Below are positions 13,682-24,142 of a stretch of DNA of 64,000 bases, piece by piece; the stretch's first letter is position 1; the number at the start of each line of letters is the position of its first letter. Origin of the DNA: Cercis canadensis (Eukaryota; Streptophyta; Magnoliopsida; Fabales; Fabaceae); NCBI GenBank assembly GCA_003255065.1, contig QAOA01005636.1, positions 349,396 through 413,395 on the forward strand, written 5' to 3'. Below the pieces are notes generated by a model that saw only the letters and a list, made by a program, of their open reading frames with translations, made no database searches and was not told where the DNA came from. The position numbers and the translations under genes are program-made.

Positions 13682-15419
13682 GATGAAAACTGCAGTGGTT
13701 GTACGATCGGATCAGTTTTGCTGCGTAAATCGTAAAGAAAAAGATCGAAAATTGCAAGGAAATACATACCAGCGGGTGAATTGAAATTAGGGTTTCGAAA
13801 AGAGAGAGAAGCGACGGATGGGCTGGGGGCTGGGACCTGGGGCTAGAGAAGTTGTATTGTATGTATGATATGATGATGTATGACTAGGGCTTCAGACGCC
13901 CAAAGGCGGAGATATTTAGTCCTTTTGGGGAAATTGAAATTCAATTGCGCACGAAATGAAATCAACTAGGGGTTTAGGCGGGATTTTAAATTTAATGCCA
14001 TGTCAGGGATCCGTGCGCTCTCTTTCTATTGGCTGCGTAAATCCGAAGCTTATGCCAGAGTTCCCAATTTGTGTTTTCTCTGTGCTTTCTTTCTTCCCTC
14101 TTTGATTTCTCTGACTTGGATTAGGCCGGAGGTCAAAGTGAAAAGCCCATTTCCGTTTCTACAACTAGACTATAACTACAGTCTCTCCTTCTAAGACCAA
14201 AGCCCACTCATGACTCATCGCCTATAGTCAGCTTTTCTTTTCTTTTCTTTTTGGGCCATGACGTTTGGATCACATGTACACTATAAGAGCCTAAACTAGA
14301 TTAAAATAATTTATATTTTACTCATACAAATTAAAAATAATTAGTTATTATGACTTATAAGAGGTCCTTTTACTAAATTAATCATGATAATTTTACAATT
14401 TTCAACATGACATGATAACACGTCTTTATAATTTTACAATTAATCATGATAATAAGTTGTGCATTAATTGTATTTGGGCCAAACCAAAATAACCCGAATT
14501 GGTAAGGAATCATTAATGTTGCCTTTTTCTTTGGCAATCTATTGTCAAACCTGTTGGGCTCCGTTCCCTCTAATGATAATCTGGACTTAGAATAGAAGCC
14601 CAATTCAAATACACGCCATATTTGAATCCCCACGAGCATATGTGTGGTGTGGTCTGATTTTAATATTTATATATATTTTTGTGGATGGGTATTGTAAGAG
14701 ATAATTGGAAGTATGGTATTGGTATTGGACCGACCCTTTGGTATCCTCATCTCAATATTCTACAAGTTGGATACCTACCAATACCATACGGTCACAAAAA
14801 AAGTCAGTCATGATCAATCATCCATTTTGTGTTAGTGGTTCTTTTATCGTCATAAGAAACTTGTAATTCAGGCCACATTGTATTGACATTCGTAACATCC
14901 GTTTGGGATACACCTACTTTCTCCATGTGAATCAATATAATCCAAGTTTTCAACTTTCAATTTTAGAATATGGCTAGGCAGGTCACATGTGATGAATAGA
15001 TTAATTATGTATGCACTGACATTATAGCAAAAATCAAAGGAAAAATATGTCATAAAGATTATTTATATTATTTGAATTTTTAAAAATTTAAAATCAATCA
15101 AAATAATTATTTTTTATTATCATTTAAGTTTTTTAAAATAATTTTATTGTATATTTTAAAGATTAAAATAATATTTTATTCAACAGACAAATAACTTTGT
15201 ATTATGAATATAGCCTGGTACAACTCACTTGTTTGACGATGACGGCTTTTGCACACAAGCAGTCCAGCACAAACTCTTTTTTGTCATTTTCTTCTCTCAC
15301 TTCCTTGTTCCACTTATGCACACCTGTGCTCTGCCTCATCCACACCTCAACCCCAAAAACACACACCCTGGCCTACAATTCTCCCTTATCCATATATTTC
15401 TTCCTGCAATTTTTTTTTT

Positions 15420-15676
15420 TTAGTAAATTTACATTTTGTATTTCTAAAAAAAATTAATATTTAATATAATAATAAGAATACTAACTATAAAATAATTATT
15501 AAAATAATTTATATGCCTAACAAAATAGTCATTAAAATATTCAAAATTTAATAAATGTTAAATTATTTTATTATGTATATCAATTTTTTTAGGACTATTT
15601 TATAGTTAATATTCTTTCAATGACTATTTTATTATATTTTAAATTTTTTAGAAATACAAATATAAGTTTACTCATT
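15420..15676. mobile_element. About 255-bp inverted-repeat MITE candidate
   Basis: The left arm AGTAAATTTACATTTTGTAT and the right arm, read on the other strand, AGTAAACTTATATTTGTATT, pair and continue through TTCTAAAAAA and an ACTATAAAATA block for roughly 100 bp. Both ends abut T runs, so a target duplication cannot be told from the poly-T. Confidence 0.55.
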
Positions 15677-16719
15677 TTTTTGTTCTTTTGTGATAAAACT
15701 TTTCGAAGAAATAAAAGTGCAACACAAGTCAGGAGGTCATTTTTCCAAGTGTTACTCTTGCTCGAGTTTTTTTCTTCATATTTTGAGTTAAATACATTAT
15801 TAAAACATAAATGAATATATAACGAAAAGCACTATTAAGTTTTATATATTTTTTATATTGTATATAATTATTGCATAAAAAAGTATAAATAAATAAGATG
15901 ACAGTGAGTGGAATAATATTAATATCAAGATCACAATACATCCTTTCTATGAGGAATTTACATTTTAATTTTAGTATTATTATAAAAATTTTAAAAAATG
16001 AAATTATTAAGTGTCAATTAAATAAACAGTTAATAAAATTTGACATAGTTAAAATATTTAATAATATTATAATAATTTGTCTAATTTAATTTTTTAAAAT
16101 ATTTATAATTACACTAAAATTGAATATAAATCTCTCATTATAAAAAGAATGTAACGCTGAATTACAAAAAAACAAAAAAATGTAATGCTATCTCCCACTA
16201 ACATAGGTAGCTTAACAACCACGTAATTGAAAAGCGTGGCGGAATGAAAAAAGGGGGCAGGGGTTGTTGTTGAAGATTTGAGCGTTGGAGCCGTTGGGAA
16301 CTGAGAAAGGGAGCAGTGAGTTCAAACTTGAAATCGAAATCTCGGTCGCGGAACCGGAAAGGGAGAGCCAGATGCGGAGGAGGTTTCAACTTTCAAGTCA
16401 GTGTCAACATCGCAAAACCAGCTGGATATCGAGGGCAAAGACGTAAAAGCGGGAGACAGCAACGTTCTTTAAATGCAGAGAAGAGAGGAAGAAATGAAGA
16501 GGATGGAGAGCGACTTGCAACAATCATTCACAGACATTAATGAAACCAAAGTGGGAATAATATAATAAATAAAAATATTAATTTGAGAAAGAAAAGATAA
16601 TCCAATTGTTTCTTTTAAAAAAGTAAAAACACTCTATCTATCAGCTACTATAGTTAGCCCGTTCCGCTAAGTGTGGCGCTAAATTAGTGTTCCTTCCAAT
16701 TTTGGCTTCAACCAATGCA

Positions 16720-16750
16720 CAATCACAATCACAATCACAATCACATTCAC
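16720..16750 (+). repeat. (CACAAT)n microsatellite
   Basis: A short run of CACAAT units ends with variant CACATT units. Confidence 0.8.
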
Positions 16751-17178
16751 ATATGCATATTCTTCTCCACGCGGAAATTGTTTTCCTATTTCATGAATTT
16801 CATCTCCCTAAAAAATACACCAGAAATTTCGAATCGACCGGATTCGTATTATTATAGCTTTTAATTCCCTTATTTTGGCGATATTTCCCACTATTTTTTT
16901 CTTTTTAAAAGAAAAAATAATACAGTTTCTCAGACCGCGTTTGATCCTAAGGGTTTTGATACCATTATGCTTAAGTGATCTCCCCGGTCTGGAGGGAGGA
17001 GATCATCGAAAATCCTCTCTCTCTGACTAGGGTTAGAGATTTTTCGCTTTTTGTTTGTTTGTTTGTTGCCTTTTTTAGTGTGGTGTTTCCGCGTTTGATA
17101 TGCTTTCGTTTGGGTGATTCAATTATTTTAAAACAAGAGTTGGTGCTTTTTCTATACCAAATTCTCTCTGATAGGGAG

Positions 17179-19972
17179 ATGAGCTGCTTCTTTTGCATCA
17201 GTTCTAGTCGGAAGGATGTCAGCAGAGTTGAAATTGATAATGGTACTCGATCTACTTCTTCTTCAGGTCCATTCTTCTTCATCTTTCCTTTCCCTTTGTT
17301 TTTGCCAATTTTGATACTGAATTTCTTCACTGTCCTTTTCTTTTCCCCTTAAATGTTGGTGTTTATTATGGATTTTACAGGTAGTGGGAAGGCGAAGGCC
17401 TATGCCGATTATGGTGGTAAGGATTGTTAAGACCTATATTGGAAGTAAACTCCGATTCTACGAACCCCATTTTTAATGACTTCTCAATTTGGACTTTATT
17501 TTGCTTTTTGTGTTGTTATTTGTGCAGGGGATGGAAGAAAGGGAGCATCCTTAGAAGGAAGGGGGAAGAGTGGCAACAGTCCTAAAAGCAGCGCGGCCCG
17601 TAGTTTCACGTTTCGTGAACTTGCAGCTGCAACCAGGGGTTTTAAGGAAGTGAATTTGATTGGGGAAGGGGGTTTTGGAAGGGTTTACAAGGGTCGTCTG
17701 GAAACTGGCCAGGCAAGTTTGATTTCTGTGTTTTATTCACATTGTTCAATTCATAGGATTGAGATAATCAATTAACGGCCAAAAGAATGTTACTTTTCAG
17801 CTGTTTCTTTATGTTCTAATTTTAAGATATATAGGAGAGGATTATGACAGTTTGCAAATCTCAATCGCCGTGGTGGAACTTTCTGATTTTTTTAATAATA
17901 TTTTGCTTCCTTCTTTATGTACAGGTTGTTGCTATTAAACAATTAAATCACGATGGTCATCAAGGTTTTCAGGAATTTATAGTGGAGGTTCTCATGTTAA
18001 GCCTGCTACACCATTCTAATCTTGTTACCTTGATTGGCTACTGCACTGATGGAGATCAAAGGCTCCTGGTTTACGAATACATGCCTATGGGAAGCCTAGA
18101 AGATCATCTTTTTGGTAATCTTATTATTGACTTATTTCTGTAGTTTCTGAACTTTTTTCTTTAATAAATTCGTTTCTGCATATTCTGTTCTATATAACTG
18201 CTAATCTCCCAATAGTTTAGAAGTTTCCATTTAATGGTAATTGTTTCAGCATATTGAGGTTGTTTACCTTCTGATATTTTGCTGTAACAGCTTCAGCGAT
18301 GTAATGTGACTTGGTGGTTTTCCAGTTCAGTGCTTAACATGTAACATAAATTCTAATTCTAGCTGCAGGGTACTATACTGATCTTAAACCTCAAATATCA
18401 AGAGGTGTCTTTAACTTTTCCACTTTTCAATATTTAGTAATATTTGATTTTAAGAATAAATATTAAGAGCGTATGCAACCATGCAAGTTGCACACTCACT
18501 ATTTACTCAATAGTTAGTAATGTTGCAAGAATATTTTCGATGGAGGTTGAGGATACGTGTGTCCTGTTTTATTTTCTTTCCATAAGTGACATACTTTATG
18601 TTGGGAATAAGTAGTTTCTAATTTGTTACTAAGAGTAATTTGGAACTTTGATGTTTCTGAACCAAAGTAGGTTTTGCATGAGTTGACAGATGGTAAAGTA
18701 AGAATGTAAATTGCTTGGCTCTAATTTGGAGGAACTTTAAGATGGGGAACAACCATAAAACCTCTATATGCTTAGGTCTTCTCTCTCTTTTGCTTGAGTG
18801 CATTTTTATGTAAACTTTATTATGAGAAAAACCAGATTACTTCTGAATATGTTGCGCTGACAGGAATTTCTATGAAAGCAGATCCCAAAATTTGTTTCTT
18901 ATTAATCTAGTTCACTAGATCAGTGAGACGATTTTCCTTTTGCAGATCTGAACCCAGAGAAAGAGCCACTAAGTTGGACTACTCGGATGAAGATTGCTGT
19001 TGGCGCTGCTAGGGGCCTCGAGTATCTCCATTGTAAAGCAAATCCTCCTGTTATCTATCGTGACCTGAAATCTGCGAATATCTTATTAGACAATGACTTC
19101 AACCCAAAACTCTCAGATTTTGGGCTTGCTAAACTTGGACCAGTTGGAGACAACACTCATGTTTCAACCAGGGTGATGGGAACATACGGCTACTGCGCCC
19201 CTGAGTATGCCATGAGTGGCAAATTAACTCTTAAATCTGATATCTACAGCTTTGGTGTGGTTTTGTTGGAGTTGATCACTGGACGTAGGGCTATAGATGT
19301 CAGTAGAAGACCAGGGGAGCAAAACTTAGTTTCATGGGTAAATTTTCTTTCTTTTTTCCTTTTTCTAAAGAAATTCCCCTTCCTCTTCTTTGAGCATATA
19401 TTGTCAAAGTTTTGCATCTAACTACTTTCTTTTAGAATCCTCTCTTTGGTGTGGTTTTATTGTGGTATATGTGAAAAATAGAAACTAGACTATGTTTCCT
19501 CACAAAAGCACAAACTTGTGATCTGATGAGTCCTACTATCTCAATAATAATTCTTACTTGGAATTCTGTGTCATGCCCATTTATGTTTATGTTTTTTATG
19601 TATATTCAGCTTCTTCATTTTTAAGACTTCTTTTTATTCTTCCAATTTTTTTCCCACTTCCAGTCTCGCCAGTTTTTGAAGGACCGGAGAAAGTTTGTAC
19701 AAATGGTTGATCCTCTTCTGCAAGGACGCTTCCCATTGCGCTCTTTGCATCATGCAATTGCTATAACTGCCATGTGCCTCCAGGAGCAACCAAATTTTCG
19801 TCCACTGATTAGTGATATTGTTGTTGCACTGGAGTACCTAGCCTCTCAGAGTTGTGTCCCAGAAGTCCGTAAAGGTGGGGTACGCAGTCCACCACCACAA
19901 TCACCATCACAACTGGAGAAAAACAAGTTTTCAGAGGAATCAGAGTCTAGATTGAGTTCACCTTCCGTCTAA
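17179..19972 (+). CDS. RLCK-VII kinase similar to PBL21
   Basis: Six exons: 17179-17266, 17381-17416, 17528-17712, 17925-18114, 18946-19337, 19664-19972; 399 residues. The N-terminus MSCFFC has paired cysteines that may be palmitoylated; there is no Gly2 for myristoylation, as in the PBL21 type. Kinase motifs: GEGGFGRV loop near residue 87, VVAIK lysine near 108, [12 protein letters not shown] catalytic loop near 205, SDFGLAK near 225, and [10 protein letters not shown] after the activation segment, so the kinase should be active. Family members sit under the plasma membrane and relay signals from receptor kinases in immunity and development. Exon 2 is a 36-nt microexon. Intron 3 starts with GC instead of GT (CAG|gcaagt). 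The short C-terminal tail is rich in Ser and Pro. Confidence 0.92.
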
Positions 19973-20564
19973 GATTGAGTACAGGTTTCGTTATCAGTCT
20001 GATCACTTAAGCTACCAACTTATTTTGAAATTTTATTGCTATTGACCTTAGATAAACTTATTGCTATAGCTGTAGTGAAAATTCATTCATGTTTAGGCTT
20101 ATACGTGCATCGGGCACCGCCATCTGATTTGCATGTGGAAAGAACTGAGATGAGTCACTGAAAAATGAGCATGGTTTTCCCAAGCCCAAATCATTATCTA
20201 AGGCATGTGATTGGTTTTACGAACAACGAATTTGCAAGGAGCCAAACTGGAGCTGGTGTGTCTTTTAGTGAGTGTCAAAGCACTGATATAAAGTGAACGT
20301 TAGTGATGTTTCTTCCATTCTTCTGATTATCATGTTCTGTGGGGTTGTTTATAGGTGTATCGACTCTTGTTGGTTCTGACTACCAAATTAGAGAGGGGCG
20401 AGCATGGATCTTGTATTCTTGTTGGTTCTTTGTAAATTATTATAAAGAAAAAGAAGAAAAATGCTTTGAAATGTATACATGACTCATGAGGAAACCGGCT
20501 TTTGCCTCTCTCTCTCTCTCTTACTTTTTTCTCTCTTATTCGATTCATTTTCTGTTTTTGGGAG
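19973..20564. other. 3' flank of PBL21-like kinase gene
   Basis: About 590 bp between the kinase stop codon and the target duplication of the transposon at 20575. It probably includes the 3' untranslated region. A (CT)n run lies near 20508-20522. No gene is visible. Confidence 0.55.
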
Positions 20565-20574
20565 GATAGAGGAG

Positions 20575-20683
20575 AGTGAATTCTTTGAATAATGTAGTTT
20601 TGCAAACTATTTTTACATATACGGCAGTTTTGAAATAATTTATACCACTACTGCACTTTTTTTTTTTTAGCATTTCGGTTGAT
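20575..20683 (+). repeat. Left TIR of MCCB-carrying element
   Basis: About 109 bp, inverted partner of 23020-23133. It contains TTTGAATAATGTAGTTTTGC and ends at AGCATTTCGGTTGAT. Confidence 0.85.
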
Positions 20684-20908
20684 TGCCACATTTTGGCATG
20701 AAAAAACCATGGAGTGTTGAATTTTAGGAGTGCAGCACACATGGAGTGCCGGACTATGGCATAATGCGGCACTCTATGTGTGCTACACTTTCAAAATTTG
20801 ACACTCCAAAGCTGCTGGTCCCACCAATTCCTTAAACAGTGCGGCATTTCATGTAGCAAGAGATTACCACAAAAAGGATTTTGGACCACCAGAGTGACTG
20901 GTACTGAC

Positions 20909-21340
20909 CTTCACAAGAGGAGGTCCTGCTAAAAATATGGTACCATTTCCCTTGATCATTACACTTTCATCGGCCATAGCAGGTATATAGGCAACCCCAG
21001 CAGTGCATGAACCCAATACTAGTGCAATTTGTGCAATACCTTCAGCAGACATTATAGCCTGATTATAGAAAATCCTACCAAGTTCTCTTTGTCTGGGAAG
21101 ACATCAGCTTGCTTAGGAAGGAAAGCACCTCCGCTATCAACAAGATATATGCAGGGTAATTTGCATTGAGCAGCAATCTCTTGTGCCCTAAGATGTTTCC
21201 TAACGGTGATGGGATAATAAGTCCCTCCCTTAACAGTGGGTCATTAGCCACAAACATACAAAGTCGCCCATGCACTGGACCTATTCCAGTAATAATCCCA
21301 GCAGAAGGCAAGGTTTCTCCATATAGTTCATGTCCTGCAA
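20909..21340 (-). pseudogene. Fragment of methylcrotonoyl-CoA carboxylase beta chain
   Basis: Read on the minus strand, the pieces [35 protein letters not shown], then in another frame [19 protein letters not shown] and [20 protein letters not shown], and finally [19 protein letters not shown] to [14 protein letters not shown], are the central carboxyltransferase region of plant MCCB. That is the mitochondrial leucine-breakdown enzyme, which carboxylates 3-methylcrotonyl-CoA. Two single-base losses shift the frame, one just after ANDP and one in KEN(F)G. The match stops at LVK followed by GTCAG, a former splice donor, so a genomic segment with intron sequence was captured, not a cDNA. It lacks start, biotin-partner contacts and C-terminus, so it cannot make enzyme. 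It lies inside the TIR element 20575-23133. Confidence 0.85.
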
Positions 21341-21832
21341 GCTTTATCATTGAAAATCCATAAAAATTCATGACCTTGAGAAGTCATTACATGCATATAT
21401 AGTGTATGCATGATGAGCCAGTATCAAACACATAATCCTTTTCTCAGTTGATTCCTAATCCACATTTCCAAGCATTATCCATTTAATGGCAATTGAAATT
21501 ATTTACTTGGAAACCTTAGTATCAGGACCAACCAAGTTTATGTGTTGGCCCCATTTAATCACCATAGAGTACAAGCATATTCTATGAAAGCAATTTTCTA
21601 ACACTACGTTCTATGTTCTGCTTTATTTGGTTATAAGCAGCTTTTATGTTGTTTAGATCAGTTGAACATAAAAAAAATATAGTTATCAAACAGAAACGAA
21701 ATTATATAAACCATCAATACAACCTATGGATCTGTTTACTATAAATTTCCACCATCAAGGAGTGAACTTGGTATAAACACAGTGAAAAAGATGAAGTACA
21801 TGTAAAAAATAAAAGATAAAACTTGGGTAAAA

Positions 21833-21970
21833 TTTTATAGGTGTTAGTGATACTATTTTCTTAGAACATTATATATATATATATATTAATTTTACAACTC
21901 AGNTTTTATAGGTGTTAGTAGTGCTATTTTCTTAGAACATTATATATATATATTAATTTTATAAGTCAGC
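21833..21970. repeat. About 70-bp repeat meeting at an N
   Basis: 21833-21902 and 21904-21970 both begin TTTTATAGGTGTTAGT and continue through a TA run, separated only by the N at 21903. Copies differ at several bases. Read as an unmerged contig overlap. Confidence 0.8.
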
Positions 21971-22611
21971 ACCACCTCATCGCGCCGTGTCAGCGCGGAT
22001 CTCTTACCCACCAACGGTCTCTCTCAATTTCTCTTCCCAAACAATTTTCTATCTCCCTTAATCTCTTCTCTGCTTGTTCAAGTGCACATTCTCTCCATTT
22101 CTCTTCTCTCATCATGCTTCTCCTTGTGAACCACCCACAAGGAGCCTTCTCTCTTCACCATTAAGATCCAAAGGTACACCGATTTCAGAGATCAGAACTT
22201 AAATCCAGAAATATATACAAACCCCACACACTCAAGACGACCCAGAAAATGGAAGAAGATTTTTTCTTTTTTTCCTTGTTATTAACTCTAAAAAAAAATC
22301 TAAATAAACGAATTTTATTTGAATTATAATTCATGCTTAATATTAGAGTAGAAAGCTAAAAAGGAATTTGAAAAAAAAAATTGGACTCGAAATCGCAGAT
22401 GTTTTGCAGATCTTCAAAATGTTAAGAAGAAAGAAACTAAAGAAACAGAGTCCAGATTTTATTCTTTTTTTTGCCTTTACTTAGCATAGATTCAAAAAAA
22501 ATTTCCTCCATCTTCCCAACACATCCAAAAAAGAGTCACAGGTCCATATTTGACACTGTCACTACCCCCTCTCCTTTCTCTCTATCGTTCTCTTTCTCAG
22601 AATCACAGCAC

Positions 22612-22696
22612 AAAGCCTAAACTTTAATACCAGAAAAGAAATGAAGCAACTTGNAAAGCCTAAGCTTTAATACCAGAAAAGAAATGAAGCAACTTG
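22612..22696. repeat. 42-bp repeat meeting at an N
   Basis: AAAGCCTAAACTTTAATACC... (22612-22653) recurs as 22655-22696 with a single A/G change, split by the N at 22654. Another unmerged overlap. Confidence 0.85.
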
Positions 22697-23019
22697 GAGA
22701 GGAAGAAGCATTTTTGTTCAAGGGGAAATTTTTTGGAAAATGGAGACAAGAGAAGAAGCGTGATGAGAGAAGAGAAATGGAGGGAGTGAATGTGCATGTG
22801 GAGAGGCAGAGAAGAGATTAAGGGAGAGAGAACAATTTTTGGGAAGAGAAATGGAGAGAGAGACCGTTGATGGGTAAGAGATCAGCGTTGATATGGCGTA
22901 ACGAGGTGGTATACATATAATATTTTAATAAAAAAAACAGTATCACCAACACTTATAAAACTTTACTTAAGTTTTGTCCAAAAATAAACCTGTGAAAGCT
23001 CAAGGAATGAAGTACCAAG

Positions 23020-23133
23020 ATCAACCAAAATGCTAAAAAAAAAAAAAGAAGTGCAGTAGTGATGTAAATTGTTTTAAAACTACCGTATATGTAAAAATAG
23101 TTTGTAAAACTACATTATTCAAAGAATTCACTT
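23020..23133 (-). repeat. Right TIR of MCCB-carrying element
   Basis: About 114 bp. Its reverse complement matches 20575-20683, with differences mainly in the length of a T run and scattered transitions. Confidence 0.85.
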
Positions 23134-23726
23134 GATAGAGAAGGGAAGATGACGTGTTTTTTTTTTTTTTGGTGTTGGCTATGTAGTGTTACCCATCCCT
23201 TGATTGAAGAGCCTTAGGTGGGACTTAAAGATTGAAATTTGTGTTATTGTAAAAGTCTAAAAAAATGGAGTTATATAGTATGTGATAGAACATACATAAT
23301 TTTTTATAAAATTTAAAAATGATACGAAATAGGAAAGCATTCCAAACAAAAAAAATTAATTTTTTCTCAAAAAAAATAAAATTTGGTACATTTTTTAGAG
23401 GGAGGGAGGGAGAGAGAGATAGAGAGAGAGAGGTTTTCAATATTCCGTGAAGGGTTGCTTCTTTTTTCGTATAGGAAAAAGTTGGTAAATTCTTTTTTTT
23501 TTTTTGCTGGAAAGGAAAAGTCGATAATGCCTGAGTATTTGATTCCTAAGAAAGTATGATTTTTCTGTTTAATACATGATAGGAATATATCATTAATATG
23601 TCCACTTAAACTTTAATTTTAGAAATTTTTTATAATTTTCAAGAAACATCTTTTACCATAATTTATTTTAAATACGATAAAGTTAGAGACAAAGGAAAAC
23701 GAGAGAGAATGAGACAAAAAAAAATT

Positions 23727-24142
23727 GAAAAAAGTCTTAAAAATTCTTCTGAATTATATTTTTGTTGTACTTTACCTCACATGCTTCAAAAACGTAGGAA
23801 AGACCTTCTTGAACTTTTAAAATGTGCATTTTACCCCCCCGACTCTGACATTCGTCCATTAATGTATACATGATGTGATTAATCTGGGCTATAGTATAAT
23901 TTTATAAATGTATAAATAAAAATAAATTTATAAAAATTGGGGTAAAAAAATAATATTCAAAGAGTTTTGAGATCAAATTATAATATTCAAATTCTTTCTT
24001 CTGTCCATTAATGGATGGACGTCAGGGTCGTAGAGGTAAAGTGCATATTTTGAAAGTTTAAAAATGTATTTTCTACTTTTTTGAAGCATGGGGATAAAGT
24101 GCAACAAGAACATAATTCAAGAAAATTTTTAAGACTTTTCCC
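23727..24142. mobile_element. 416-bp inverted-repeat MITE
   Basis: Arms of about 150 bp pair: left GAAAAAAGTCTTAAAAATTC and the reverse complement of the right end, GGGAAAAGTCTTAAAAATTT, continuing through TTGAATTAT.TT.TTGTTGC, ACTTTA.C and CATGCTTCAAAAA to CCATTAATG. AAAAAAAAATT flanks both sides (23716-23726 and 24143-24153), consistent with a target duplication but low in complexity. It has no coding capacity. Its terminal sequence differs from the TTTGAATAATG family. Confidence 0.75.

Larger units (their letters stand above)
13682..17178. other. Divergent intergenic region, HMGB and kinase promoters
   Basis: Head-to-head spacer of 3.5 kb with no gene-like reading frame. It contains a MITE candidate at 15420-15676, a (CACAAT)n run near 16720-16750 and the leader of the PBL21-like kinase close to 17000. 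Confidence 0.55.
21814..22979. mobile_element. Nested TIR element with about 280-bp inverted arms
   Basis: The left arm from 21814 and the right arm ending at 22979 pair over about 280 bp: AAAACTT, then TTTTATAGGTGTTAGTGATA, CACCTC.T..CGCC, GATCTCTTACCCA.CAACGG and TCCATTTCTCTTC blocks recur inverted. Possible target duplication AAAAATAAA at 21805-21813 and 22980-22988 (low complexity). It sits inside the larger element 20575-23133. The joins at 21903 and 22654 disturb the left arm and the middle. No coding content. Confidence 0.65.
20575..23133. mobile_element. Pack-MULE-like TIR element carrying an MCCB fragment
   Basis: A 2559-bp element. Left TIR 20575-20683 matches the reverse complement of right TIR 23020-23133 almost base for base, starting AGTGAATTCTTTGAATAATG. 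It is flanked by GATAGAGGAG at 20565-20574 and GATAGAGAAG at 23134-23143, a 9/10 direct repeat suited to a Mutator-type target duplication. Cargo is a degraded minus-strand piece of the methylcrotonoyl-CoA carboxylase beta gene (20909-21340). A second TIR element (21814-22979) sits to its right. There is no transposase, so the element is non-autonomous. The part next to the left TIR (20690-20870) resembles the palindromic centre of the MITE at 39960. Two N joins (21903, 22654) fall inside, so the internal length is not exact. Confidence 0.8.

Noticed and set aside
14711-14789. Possible miRNA precursor: GTATGGTATTGGTA pairs perfectly with TACCAATACCATAC
   Set aside because: The stem is 14 bp with a large one-sided internal loop before the next pairing block, so it does not fit a plant miRNA duplex.
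20909-21371. A genuine MCCB gene on the minus strand
   Set aside because: Only a central fragment is present, with two frameshifts, and it is enclosed by transposon TIRs.
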